Part shown: piece after piece, positions 22,449-30,946 of the stretch | Layout: the number at the start of each line of letters is the position of its first letter | How positions within the stretch are numbered: position 1 is the stretch's first letter | Assembly (NCBI RefSeq): GCF_000328565.1 | Contig: NC_019966.1 | Location: forward strand, 372,001-436,000 | Direction of reading: 5' to 3' | Source of the DNA: Mycobacterium sp. JS623 | Lineage (GTDB): Bacteria > Actinomycetota > Actinomycetes > Mycobacteriales > Mycobacteriaceae | Length of the DNA: 64,000 bases | The notes under the pieces: generated by a model | Told to the model about the DNA's origin: nothing | Database searches by the model: none | Seen by the model: the letters and a program-made list of their open reading frames with translations, nothing else | Position numbers and translations under genes: made by a program

Positions 22449-22512
22449 TTTCGCTAGATGCCTGCTCATAGTTGCATCTCGCCGGGAAAGATTGCTACGA
22501 AGGCTGCCCTAA

Positions 22513-24372
22513 CTAGACCTTGGGAGTCATGGAGGTCCCTCCAGCGCCGGTGCCGGTGCCTCCCGTGCCGGACCCCGTTCCGCCGGTCCCGGTGCCAGTA
22601 CCGGCTTGACTTGGCCCGGTTCCGCTGGACCCGGTGCCGGTTCCTGTCCCGGTTCCGCTGGTGCCTGTTCCAGTTCCTGTCCCGGTTCCGCTGGTGCCTG
22701 TTCCAGTTCCCGTCCCTGAACCCCCGGTTCCCGTCCCGGTTCCGCCGGTTCCCGTTCCACCGTTGCCGGGGCCGGGATCGATCGGCGGTGGCTTGGGCGA
22801 CGACGGCGGCGACGTCGGCGGAGGTGTCGGCGGTGTTGACGGCGGGGTGGGATCAGTTGTCGGCGGCGTCTCGGACGTCGTCGTCACCTCGGTCGTCGGG
22901 GGCACGTACGGCTGGTGCGTGACGGGAGCCTGCCGTGGCGCCTGATAGCGGGGTGCGGGTTGCTGCACAACCACCGTGGTGACCTGGGGGGCCTGCGGCG
23001 CCGGGGGTGCTGGGAGAGTTGCCGGCGCCGCAGGCGTCGGGGAGGCGGTCGAGGTGGAGGTGGTCGCGGCTTCCACCGGAGTCGTGGTGGTGTCGCTGAG
23101 AAGCGAGAAGCCGAACACCGTGGCCGCGACAGTCGCGGCGACCGCCGACAGGCCGAACAGCACCAGCGGGCCGCGCCGCGGCGGCACGTCATTGTCCTGC
23201 CACTGCTCGCCGCGGAAAACCACTTCGGGGCGGGAGTCGGTCGCTTCGTGATAAGGAAGCACCTCTTTGGCGGCGTCGTCTTCGGAGTCTTCGGACCAGG
23301 CCAGCGCCTGCTCGTTGGCCACCAGCGCCACGGTCGAGGCCACAGCGCCGGCAGCGGCGGCAGCGACCGGAACGATCGCCGCCCTCACCGTGGCCGTATC
23401 GACGGCGCGGGCGCGACGGGCGATCAGCGCGGCACCGACGGCCGCCGTCAATTGCGGGTGTGGCGTCGTGACGACGGGTGCCCGCAGGTGCTCGGACAGC
23501 CGCTGGGTGACCAGCGGGATGCGGGCACCGCCGCCGATGGTCGCGACCGCCGCGACGCTGGCCTTCGGCACACCGTAACGCTCCAGCGTTTCATCAAGCG
23601 CCGCAAGGAAATCCGTCAGAGAAGCCTGCATCAGCACCTCGAGCTCGGTGCGTGTGATGCGAATGTCGGCCCGATGCCCTGGCAGATCCGCGATGACGGC
23701 GGTCGCGGTCTCCGCCGACAGCCGTTCCTTGGCGCGCCGGCATTCGTCGCGCAACCGGACCAGTGAACCGACCATCGCCGTGCCCGACGGATCGACGTCG
23801 GCCAGCCCGGTGATGAAATGGCTCAGCAGCGCCTGATCGATCTGGTCGCCGGAGAACTCGGGGAAGCGAACCGTCTCGCCGAACGGCGAGAAGTCCCTCG
23901 CGGCGTTGGCCAGCGTGATGCTGGTACCGCTGCCGCCGAAGTCGCACAAGACGATCACGCCGTGCGTCGGCAGGCCGGGGTTGGCCCGCAACGCCGCCAG
24001 CGCCGCGGTGGCATCGGACACCACCGGCAGCTTGTCGCGCAGACTCCTGCGCAGGATATCGACGACGGACGGCCGCCAGTGTGCGGGTACGGTCACGGCC
24101 GCGTCCGATATCGGCGTGCCCTCGGTGACCGCGTGGGACATGGCGCCGAGCGCGTCGGCGAGCAGTTCTTCTGACCGATACGTCGCGCCGTCGGGGGCCA
24201 CCATCGGAACCGGATCGCCGACGCGGTCGACGAACCCGGTGAGGCGCTGCCCCCGCAGCCACAACTCGGCGGGACGAATGACGGCCGTCTGGCTGTCGCG
24301 GGTGCCGGCCAGGTTCGTCGCGCCGACCGACAGGCCCATCCAATGGCCGTGGTTGCCTGGGGAATTCAACAT
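22513..24372 (-). CDS. Hsp70-like membrane-anchored protein 1 with Gly-Thr repeat tail
   Basis: This 619-residue protein has an Hsp70/actin-type ATPase fold (residues 10-330): GLSVGATNLAG as phosphate-1, LCDFGGSGTSITLANA as phosphate-2 and ATIGGGARIPLVTQRL as the adenosine segment. No canonical Hsp70 substrate domain follows. Instead there is a linker, one membrane span (about 401-425), a Pro/Thr-rich stretch and about 80 residues of Gly-Thr repeats that should lie outside the membrane. ATG 24372 is chosen: TAGCGT stands 7 bases before it, which fits a leaderless transcript. A sister protein is encoded at 27015-28793. Function is unknown; a stress-sensing or envelope chaperone role with the ini genes is inference. 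Confidence 0.8.
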   Translation of the reverse strand: MLNSPGNHGHWMGLSVGATNLAGTRDSQTAVIRPAELWLRGQRLTGFVDRVGDPVPMVAPDGATYRSEELLADALGAMSHAVTEGTPISDAAVTVPAHWRPSVVDILRRSLRDKLPVVSDATAALAALRANPGLPTHGVIVLCDFGGSGTSITLANAARDFSPFGETVRFPEFSGDQIDQALLSHFITGLADVDPSGTAMVGSLVRLRDECRRAKERLSAETATAVIADLPGHRADIRITRTELEVLMQASLTDFLAALDETLERYGVPKASVAAVATIGGGARIPLVTQRLSEHLRAPVVTTPHPQLTAAVGAALIARRARAVDTATVRAAIVPVAAAAAGAVASTVALVANEQALAWSEDSEDDAAKEVLPYHEATDSRPEVVFRGEQWQDNDVPPRRGPLVLFGLSAVAATVAATVFGFSLLSDTTTTPVEAATTSTSTASPTPAAPATLPAPPAPQAPQVTTVVVQQPAPRYQAPRQAPVTHQPYVPPTTEVTTTSETPPTTDPTPPSTPPTPPPTSPPSSPKPPPIDPGPGNGGTGTGGTGTGTGGSGTGTGTGTSGTGTGTGTGTSGTGTGTGTGSSGTGPSQAGTGTGTGGTGSGTGGTGTGAGGTSMTPKV

Positions 24373-24434
24373 GTGAACGACGCTATGGTGAGCGGCGCCA
24401 CAGCAAATCCGGTGCCGCACCCGTCGCTCGACGA

Positions 24435-24460
24435 CCCCTATAGGGGATTTCGATTAGGGG
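24435..24460 (-). promoter_or_regulatory. CCCCTA(A/T) motif pair upstream of the Hsp70-like gene 1
   Basis: On the minus strand a CCCCTAA (24454-24460) is followed by the palindrome CCCCTATAGGGG (24435-24446). They lie about 63-88 bases upstream of the proposed leaderless start of the Hsp70-like gene 1. The same heptamer recurs before both IniB-domain genes. Confidence 0.5.
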
Positions 24461-24479
24461 AATCGGCCGCGTTGGGGGT

Positions 24480-27011
24480 TTAACCCTGAGGCGCCAGCAT
24501 GGCGCGCAACATCGACAGCATCTCCGATCGAGAGTCGGCGCCGAGCCTGCGGCGGATCCGCGCGACGTGATGCTCGACGGTCTTGGCCGAGATGAACAGC
24601 TGGCTGCCGATGTCCTTGTAAGGCATGCCGAGTAGCAGCAGTTCGGCGACCTCGCGCTCGCGGTCGGACAGCCGCGAGGAGGTCGGCCGGGACGGTCCGG
24701 CGCGGCCGGCGTCCGCGATCGTGGTCACCGGCTCGAGTCCGGGCGCTTCGTCGATTGCGGCTGTCTGCTTGAGGTCGCGGGCCAATTGCAGCATCGCGCC
24801 GGAAACGCGACCGTCGGGCGTCTGCAGCGCGGCCTGGCTCGCCAGCCGGGTGGCATCCCAGGTCAAGCCGAACTGCGACAAGCCCCGTGCTGCCACGGTC
24901 ACCTCGTCGATATCGACGTGATTGGCCAACACGCGCAGCCAGGTACGTCCGGCCGTGGCAAGCGCCTTGGCCAAGGTGCTGTTGGCCGCGGCCGCGGTCA
25001 ATGCCTGCCCGTGCGGCGCCACCGCGGCCGGGGAGTTGGCCAGGATGCCCGCGTGCACGCCTGCCCAGTGCAACGGCACCGACCACAGCGGCGGACTGCC
25101 GAGCGACTCGAGCAGTTCGAACGCCTGGGTCAGCGTGTGTTGCAACCGATCGACCTGACGCATCCTGGCCGCGGCCACCCACAGTTCGCCCAACGGCAAC
25201 AGTGAGAACAGGTCCACCGAATATTCGGCGAGCACTTCCATCGCTGCGTACCAATGCTTTTGGACCGCGCCGCTGTCGCCGGCGCGCCTGGCGATCGCTG
25301 TCTGCAGCGCGGCTGCCCACAGCGCGTCGCGGCGGTGCAGGGTGGCCTCGGCCGTCGTGGCGACGTCGGCGGCGGCCGCTGAGAGCTGGCCGTCCTGCAT
25401 CCGCACCCAGCCGAGCAACAGCCGGTGCCGGTGCGCATTGAACGACTCATCCGCAGTGTCTGTCTGGCCACCCACCCGCACGGCACGCCCGATCACACTG
25501 CGGGCACGCACCGGGTCGCCACCGTGCAAGGAGGCCAGTGTCACCAGTGCGGCAGGGGTGTCGGGTGCGACGCCCGCGGATTGCTGTTCGGCGATGATCG
25601 ATTGACCAAGGCGCGCAACGGCAATCGGGAACGGCTGATCCAGTGACAACAGCAGACCCTCGGCGAGGCTGCGCGCGGCGCGCGCGGTCGACGTCGGCGG
25701 TCCGGCGCTTTCGGCGGTCAGCGTTGATCGAGCAGCGTCGGCATCGCCCGCGGCGACCAACACGATCGCGCCTGCCGCACTGACGAACGCATCGGGATAC
25801 GGTCCCAGCCAACGGAATAGGTCGGCCGCCTGCGCGGCGCCGCCGTCGTGTACGGCGACGCTGGCGGCAATCCGCACCGCGGCAGCGCGCTCGGCCGCGT
25901 CGTCGGAGCTGAGTAGTTCGTCGGCCAGCCGGCCGGCGGTGGTGCAGTCACCGGTCAACGCCAGCGCATCGGCCAGCCGAGTGGACAACGCGGTCGCGCC
26001 CGCGTCGGCTGCGGCCCGGTAGAGCCGCGCTGCCCGCGTTGGCTGACCGTGCGCGCGGGACGCCAAGTCGGCCAGCGCCGTGGCGAGTCGGCCGTCGCGC
26101 AGCCCATGCTCGGCCAGCCTGAGGGCGAGATCTGGTGAGAGCGTTGATGATTCGAGCTGGGAGACGAGCAGTGAGATCTCGGTGTCGTGGTGGCGCGCTG
26201 CGCCGATGATGCCTGCAATACAGCGATGCACCGAGCGTAGGAACGTGTGGCTGTGCGACGGCTCGATCAAGCCGCTGGCGCGGGCGCGATCGACAAGGAC
26301 CTGCGCACCTTCGGCACCTATGCGCAACGTCGCGGCGACGTCGTCCGGCCCGAGTTCGGGGCTCAGCGACGACACCAGCAGCGTGTCGAGCACCGGTTCG
26401 TCGAGTCGGCGCAGCCGCTCGATCAATGCGAACTTAGCCGCCTGCATGATCGCCGTCGCGGGTGCCTCACCGTCGGGTGACCCCGCCGCTGCGATTGCCG
26501 GCGCGAGCAGGAATGGCAGGCCGGCCGTCGCCATCATCAGCGACCGGATTATCTCGGAAGTCGTTGGGGCACGCAATGTTTCGACCACCAGGCGGTGGAC
26601 CTCGGGGGGACTGAACGCGCCGAGCGAGATGATCGGGTTCTCGCGCTCGATGGCGGTCGCAAGCGAGCGCAGCGCCGGGTGGTGGGCGAGCGGTTCGGCG
26701 GCCACCACGACCGTCGCTGCCGGGTCGGCGACCAGTTCGCCGAGGCGGGCGAGGTCCGCGTCATCGAGCAGATGCGCATCGTCGATGACGACCGCCGCGG
26801 TGCCGCCCTTTTTGGTCGGCCGCGTCAGCACCGGGACCTCCGCTGCGCGCAGCGCCGACCGGATAGCCGCGAGAACTGAACTCTTACCGGTGCCGATGCC
26901 CCCGGACACCAGGATCTTGACGGGGACGGTCGGCGCGGCGACCAGTCCGGCCACCGCATCGCGGGCGGCCGGCGGGATGTCGGTCAGCGGTTCGGACGCC
27001 GGTGTCGCCAT
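24480..27011 (-). CDS. iniR: LuxR-type STAND regulator, IniR-like (Rv0339c-like)
   Basis: An 843-residue regulator with an N-terminal P-loop ATPase (SGGIGTGKSS near residue 37, Walker B AVVIDDAHLL near 80), a long helical TPR-like middle (300-760) and a C-terminal LuxR helix-turn-helix (LSDREREVAELLLLGMPYKD then AKTVEHHVARIRRRLG, 775-835). This is the MalT/LAL layout: an ATP-binding switch that activates transcription when it meets an inducer. Position and length match Rv0339c, reported as an activator of iniBAC (IniR). It starts 3 bp after the Hsp70-like gene 2, so the two are co-transcribed. I infer that it acts at the CCCCTA(A/T) sites. Confidence 0.82.
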   Translation of the reverse strand: MATPASEPLTDIPPAARDAVAGLVAAPTVPVKILVSGGIGTGKSSVLAAIRSALRAAEVPVLTRPTKKGGTAAVVIDDAHLLDDADLARLGELVADPAATVVVAAEPLAHHPALRSLATAIERENPIISLGAFSPPEVHRLVVETLRAPTTSEIIRSLMMATAGLPFLLAPAIAAAGSPDGEAPATAIMQAAKFALIERLRRLDEPVLDTLLVSSLSPELGPDDVAATLRIGAEGAQVLVDRARASGLIEPSHSHTFLRSVHRCIAGIIGAARHHDTEISLLVSQLESSTLSPDLALRLAEHGLRDGRLATALADLASRAHGQPTRAARLYRAAADAGATALSTRLADALALTGDCTTAGRLADELLSSDDAAERAAAVRIAASVAVHDGGAAQAADLFRWLGPYPDAFVSAAGAIVLVAAGDADAARSTLTAESAGPPTSTARAARSLAEGLLLSLDQPFPIAVARLGQSIIAEQQSAGVAPDTPAALVTLASLHGGDPVRARSVIGRAVRVGGQTDTADESFNAHRHRLLLGWVRMQDGQLSAAAADVATTAEATLHRRDALWAAALQTAIARRAGDSGAVQKHWYAAMEVLAEYSVDLFSLLPLGELWVAAARMRQVDRLQHTLTQAFELLESLGSPPLWSVPLHWAGVHAGILANSPAAVAPHGQALTAAAANSTLAKALATAGRTWLRVLANHVDIDEVTVAARGLSQFGLTWDATRLASQAALQTPDGRVSGAMLQLARDLKQTAAIDEAPGLEPVTTIADAGRAGPSRPTSSRLSDREREVAELLLLGMPYKDIGSQLFISAKTVEHHVARIRRRLGADSRSEMLSMLRAMLAPQG

Positions 27012-27014
27012 AGG

Positions 27015-28793
27015 TCACGGAGTCGAGGTCACCGGTGACAATGCCGCCGCGCTGGTCGTTGTCACCTGCTGCGTGGTCGTCGGTGGTTGCGTGGTCGTGG
27101 TGGGAGGTTTCGTCGTCGTGGTCGGCGGCGTCGTGGTTGTTGTCGTGGTCGTGGTGGTGGTGGTCGTTGTGGTGGTCGTTGTCGTGGTGGACGAGGTGGT
27201 CTCGCTCGACGTTGATGTCGGCGACGGCACCACCGTCGTGCTCGGCTCGCCGTTCGGGCCGGTCACCGTCACCGTCACCGGGGCGCCCTCGGTGGCCGGT
27301 CCGGTCGGCGACGGTCCGGTCTGGACATGGGTGGCCGTCTCGGTGACCGGGCCGCTGGTTCCGCTGCCGCTGGTGAGCGTGACCGCCAGCCCCCCGATGG
27401 CGAGCAGCAGGGCCGCGGCCGCTGCTCCGAACAGGATCGGAGGCCGCTTGTACCAGGGCAGCGGCCCCGGTTCGGGTTCGTAACCCTCTTCTTCGTGAGC
27501 GAACGCCATCTGCGGGCGAGCCTCGGTGCCGCCCTGCTCGAAGGTGTAGTCCTCGCCGGAGTACGGCACGGGCTCCGCGCCGGCCGCATCGTCCTGCGAC
27601 CACGCCATCGCACGGAAGGTGGCGGATGCGGCGCCGTCGGACGCCGATTCGGAGGCGGCCAGGCCTGCCGCACCCGCGGCCCAGCCCGCAGCGGCCATGC
27701 CGGTCGGCGCGTCCGCGGCGGGGGCCAATCCCGTGGGCGCCATGCCGGTTGGCGCGTCGGCCTCCAGGCCGCGGTCGGCCACCAGCGCGGCGCCCGCCGC
27801 GACGTTGAGTTGTGACTGTGGTGTGGTGACGACGGGGGCGCGTAACCGCTCCGAGAGCTGCTGGGTTACCCGCGGAATGTTGGCTCCGCCGCCGACGGTC
27901 GCCACAGCCGACACGTTGGCCACCGGAATGTTGTTGCGCAGCAACGTTTCTTCGATGGTGTCGAGTAAACCGGCCAGCGGCGCGGCGATCAGGTTCTCGA
28001 GCTCGTTGCGGGTGACGCGCACGTCGGAGTTGAAGCCTGGCAGGTCGGCGTGCACCACAGTCGCGGTCTCGGCCGACAGCCGTTCCTTGGCCAGCCGGGC
28101 CTCCTCGCGCAGTCGGGCCAATGACCCGAGTCCGAGCGTGCCGGTGGGGTCGGCGTCGTTGGCATCGGCGATTCCAGCCATCACGTGGTTGAGCAGCGCC
28201 TGGTCTACCTGGTCACCGGAAAATTCCGGGTAGCGGACGGTCTGGCCGATCTGGTTGAAGTTCGCGCCGGCGTCGGCGAGCGTGACGCTGGTTCCGCTGC
28301 CGCCCAGGTCCACCAGCGCGACGACGCCGCTCGCGGGCAATCCCGGCGCCGCCTGCAGCGCCGCGAACGCCGCAGCCGAATCGGGGATGAGCGCAGCTGG
28401 CACGCCGTCCGGGGCGAGGCTCGGCTTGGCGCGCAGCGCGCCCCGCAACGCGCCAACGGTGCCAGGACCCCAGTGCGCGGGCACCGCGATCGCGACGGGT
28501 GAGCCGCCGCCGACCGTGCGCGCCATCGCATCGAGAGCCTCGACGAGCACACGTTCGCCCAAGTGTGGGGAGCCGTCAGCGGCCACCAACGGAACCGGAT
28601 CGCCGACGCGCTCGACGAAACCCGTCAGCACGAGACCGGGTTGATTCAGGTTCGGGTTGTCGCTCGGCACGCCGACTTCGGGGGCCCGGTCGTTGAACAG
28701 GGTGAGCACGGAACGGTGCATGACCGGAGCGCGACCGATTCGGGCCGCCACCAAGTTGGTCATCCCAATGGACAACCCGAGTGAGTCGTTCAT
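27015..28793 (-). CDS. Hsp70-like membrane-anchored protein 2 with poly-Thr tail
   Basis: A 592-residue paralog of the protein encoded at 22513-24372. The ATPase fold (residues 1-340) shows LGLSIGMTNLVAARIG, VALVDLGGSGTSVTLADAG and ATVGGGANIPRVTQQLSERL. A long acidic and Ala-rich linker leads to PWYKRPP and one membrane span (about 451-474). The exported tail (475-592) has a run of some 20 consecutive threonines, then TTTTKPP/TTTTQPP units. The canonical Hsp70 substrate domain is absent. GAGGAG stands before the ATG. It leads an operon with the IniR-like gene and is divergent from the first IniB-domain gene, sharing a 199-bp promoter region. Role unknown. Confidence 0.82.
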   Translation of the reverse strand: MNDSLGLSIGMTNLVAARIGRAPVMHRSVLTLFNDRAPEVGVPSDNPNLNQPGLVLTGFVERVGDPVPLVAADGSPHLGERVLVEALDAMARTVGGGSPVAIAVPAHWGPGTVGALRGALRAKPSLAPDGVPAALIPDSAAAFAALQAAPGLPASGVVALVDLGGSGTSVTLADAGANFNQIGQTVRYPEFSGDQVDQALLNHVMAGIADANDADPTGTLGLGSLARLREEARLAKERLSAETATVVHADLPGFNSDVRVTRNELENLIAAPLAGLLDTIEETLLRNNIPVANVSAVATVGGGANIPRVTQQLSERLRAPVVTTPQSQLNVAAGAALVADRGLEADAPTGMAPTGLAPAADAPTGMAAAGWAAGAAGLAASESASDGAASATFRAMAWSQDDAAGAEPVPYSGEDYTFEQGGTEARPQMAFAHEEEGYEPEPGPLPWYKRPPILFGAAAAALLLAIGGLAVTLTSGSGTSGPVTETATHVQTGPSPTGPATEGAPVTVTVTGPNGEPSTTVVPSPTSTSSETTSSTTTTTTTTTTTTTTTTTTTTPPTTTTKPPTTTTQPPTTTQQVTTTSAAALSPVTSTP

Positions 28794-28836
28794 GGTCTCC
28801 TCTTGTTTGGCAGTTCCACACGATAGCCCGCAATTC

Positions 28837-28876
28837 CCCCTAATGGTGGGAGAACCCCTAACGGTCGGTCCCCTAA
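28837..28876 (+). promoter_or_regulatory. Three CCCCTAA motifs between the Hsp70-like gene 2 and the IniB-domain gene
   Basis: CCCCTAA occurs at 28837-28843, 28855-28861 and 28870-28876, starts spaced 18 and 15 bases. A TAGCAT hexamer at 28931-28936 could be the -10 of the rightward gene, which puts the last copy near -70. The region is shared with the leftward Hsp70-like gene 2 (possible -10 TATCGT on the minus strand at 28820-28825). Confidence 0.5.
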
Positions 28877-28992
28877 CGCCCGTGCGGCAGAGCTGGGTTT
28901 CGCACCGATCTCCGGGGTCGGGTCCGTCGATAGCATCGAGTCAAGCCTTGGGCTACGCCGCACATCTATCTGCAATGGAAAGGAGGGTTTCC

Positions 28993-29541
28993 ATGGCTAA
29001 TTCGCTACTCGATTTCGTGATGTCGCTGCTACGCGACCCCGACGCCGCCGCAGCCTACGCTGCTGATCCGGGTCAGACGATCGCTGACGCGCATCTGACC
29101 GATGTGACCAGTGTGGACGTCAACAATCTGATTCCGGTTGTTTCGGAATCACTGTCGATGGCAGTGCCCTCTACGGGTGCTGACACGGTGCTCGCTGACC
29201 ACGCCAGCAATGTTTGGACAAGTGGCGCCGCCACGGCAGCCTTCGATGCGTTCGACGATCATGTGCCCGCCGTCGCGGTCGACGACGTGCACTCGATGGC
29301 CAGCAATCTCGTCACCGAACCCGATGCGGGGATCCACTCCGGGCTCGACACGCTCGCCCACACCGATGTACCCGACGTGGCTGCCGCGGACGACCCGTCG
29401 CTGCACTTCGAGGGCCCGGTGATCGACGATGCGCCGGCCATCGACGTGCATGACACGCACACCGACGATTGGAGCCACACGGCTCCGGAGGATCACCATC
29501 TGGATGCCGATCACGCCGGCTTCGACATCTTCGATACGTAG
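28993..29541 (+). CDS. IniB N-terminal-domain protein (Rv0340-like)
   Basis: A 182-residue protein. Residues 1-50 (SLLDFVMSLLRDPDAAAAYA, then DVTSVDVNNLIPVVSES) match the N-terminal domain of IniB encoded next door. The rest is acidic and His/Asp-rich (DDHVPAVAVDDVH, DTHTDDWSH, DHHLDADHAG) with no signal peptide or membrane span. A strong AGGAGGG ribosome site 5 bases before the ATG fixes the start. A hairpin terminator follows at 29560, so it is a separate unit from iniB. M. tuberculosis has Rv0340 in this place. Function unknown; the His/Asp tail might bind metal, which is inference. Confidence 0.8.
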   Translation: MANSLLDFVMSLLRDPDAAAAYAADPGQTIADAHLTDVTSVDVNNLIPVVSESLSMAVPSTGADTVLADHASNVWTSGAATAAFDAFDDHVPAVAVDDVHSMASNLVTEPDAGIHSGLDTLAHTDVPDVAAADDPSLHFEGPVIDDAPAIDVHDTHTDDWSHTAPEDHHLDADHAGFDIFDT

Positions 29542-29559
29542 CCACCAGCACCACACGCG

Positions 29560-29590
29560 ATGCGCGGTCCCGTTCGGGCCGCGCATTTGT
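29560..29590 (+). terminator. Intrinsic terminator after the Rv0340-like gene
   Basis: ATGCGCGG-T-CCCG-TT-CGGG-CCGCGCAT forms a 12-bp stem with one bulged base and a tiny loop, then TTTGT. It begins 19 bases after the stop codon and insulates the gene from the iniB promoter. Confidence 0.75.
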
Positions 29591-29639
29591 GCGTTTGACC
29601 TGCAGAAATACGGTCAATACCGCCCGGCGGCGGCGAAGA

Positions 29640-29683
29640 CCCCTAACCACCCCCTAACCCCCTAATGGGGGCCCGACCCCTAT
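29640..29683 (+). promoter_or_regulatory. iniB: CCCCTA(A/T) motif array upstream of iniB
   Basis: CCCCTAA occurs at 29640-29646, 29651-29657 and 29659-29665, and CCCCTAT at 29677-29683. A TAACGT hexamer at 29745-29750 is a candidate -10, placing the last copy near -77. Densest cluster of the motif in the window. Confidence 0.5.
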
Positions 29684-29820
29684 CCCGGGGTACATATCGA
29701 TAGGGAGGGGATTCGACCCCGTTTCTTCAACGCCGCCGACTCCATAACGTTGTCATCAGTTCGCCGGACAGCCCGGCGACCAGCTTCGGTAGAACACCCA
29801 CACAGAAAAGGACCAGAGAA

Positions 29821-30843
29821 ATGACCAACGTGATCGACTGGATTCTCGACCTCTTCCGCGACCCGGTCGCGGCTGCGAACTTCGTCAGCGACCCCGAGCG
29901 CGCAATGGCCAACGCCGGCGTTCAGGGTGTGACGGCCGCACAGGTGAACGCGGTGGCCGCCACAGTGGCGCCCGCCGCGGTCCTCCACGGTGGCGGCGAC
30001 CCGGTGTACGGCCTGCAGCAGGCGGTCGCCGAGACTCACGGCATCGCCTTCACACCGCAGTACGCGCCGAGCTTTGCCCCGGAGACGCTGAGCAACAACG
30101 ACACGCTCAGCCACAACCAGGCGTTCAGCAACAACGACACGCTGAGCCACAACGACGTGCTGAGCCCGAATGCGGGCCACGATGTCCAGCAGGGCGGAGT
30201 CAACCTCGACTTCGGTGACGTCACCTTCGGCAACAAGAACACCGCGTCCGACGGCAGCGTCATCAACACCGGTCACGCCGGCAACATCGACAACACCAAC
30301 GTCCACGGTGACGGCAACGTGACCGGCGACGGCAACGTCGGCAACAGCACCGGAGACATCCTCGCCGGTGAGGGTTCCACCGTGCAGTCCGGCGGGGTCG
30401 CGAACACCAGCGACAGCCACGGCAGCACCACCATCCACAACAGCGGTGGCGGCGACGTCATCTCCGGCAACGACGGCCCGGTTGTCAAGACCGGCAACAT
30501 CGACGCCAGCGGCGGCAGCGCGGCCGGCGGCCACGGTGGCAGCGGCGGCGGCATCCTCTCGGGTGGCGGCGGTGACGGCGGCAATGCGACCGCAGGCTCC
30601 GGCGGCAACGTGGTCATCGCTCCGACGCAGACCACCACGACCGACACGCACGGTGGTGACGTCACCACGGTCAACACCCACGGCGGTGACATCGGTGGCA
30701 ACGTCGACGCCAGTCACCACGACGACAACTCGGTGCACGTCGACAACAGCACGCACGACAGCCACAACGACAACTCGGTGCACACCGACAACTCGGTGCA
30801 CAACCAGGTCGACACCCACGTGGACACCGGAATCCACTTCTGA
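29821..30843 (+). CDS. iniB: Isoniazid-inducible protein IniB
   Basis: A 340-residue protein with the IniB N-terminal domain (VIDWILDLFRDPVAAANFVS, residues 4-23, then VTAAQVNAVAATVAP). Tandem NNDTLSHN units follow (85-115), then a long Gly/Asn/Ser-rich region (140-285) and a His/Asp/Asn-rich end built on DNSVH units (295-340). In M. tuberculosis iniB is the first gene of the isoniazid- and ethambutol-induced iniBAC operon; its molecular role is not settled. No clear signal peptide. The promoter carries four CCCCTA(A/T) motifs. A strong hairpin after the stop separates it from iniA. Shorter than the M. tuberculosis protein (about 479 residues), mainly in the low-complexity part. Confidence 0.88.
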   Translation: MTNVIDWILDLFRDPVAAANFVSDPERAMANAGVQGVTAAQVNAVAATVAPAAVLHGGGDPVYGLQQAVAETHGIAFTPQYAPSFAPETLSNNDTLSHNQAFSNNDTLSHNDVLSPNAGHDVQQGGVNLDFGDVTFGNKNTASDGSVINTGHAGNIDNTNVHGDGNVTGDGNVGNSTGDILAGEGSTVQSGGVANTSDSHGSTTIHNSGGGDVISGNDGPVVKTGNIDASGGSAAGGHGGSGGGILSGGGGDGGNATAGSGGNVVIAPTQTTTTDTHGGDVTTVNTHGGDIGGNVDASHHDDNSVHVDNSTHDSHNDNSVHTDNSVHNQVDTHVDTGIHF

Positions 30844-30864
30844 CCGACCGACAACCACATAGCG

Positions 30865-30901
30865 CAGCTGGCGGGGACCAACCACAGGTCCCCGCCAGTT
30901 G
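30865..30901 (+). other. Strong intercistronic hairpin between iniB and iniA
   Basis: The RNA of 30865-30879 pairs with 30887-30901 in a 15-bp stem with one G-U pair and a 7-base loop. No T-tract follows, so it is not a classic terminator. It starts 22 bases after the iniB stop and could attenuate read-through to iniA or protect the iniB message. Confidence 0.75.
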
Positions 30902-30946
30902 GCACGTCTACCGTTAACGGGACGGCGGCAACACAAAAAGGACGAC

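Noticed and set aside
22600..22760. Repetitive GGTTCC/GGTGCC pattern that could suggest a CRISPR or satellite
   Set aside because: It is in frame with the Gly-Thr repeat tail of the Hsp70-like protein 1; there are no spacers and units are not exact.
26080..27483. 467-codon plus-strand frame across the IniR-like and Hsp70-like 2 genes
   Set aside because: It is Ser/Arg/Val-rich from reverse reading of the TPR-like and poly-Thr parts. The minus-strand genes carry clear Walker, helix-turn-helix and Hsp70 motifs.
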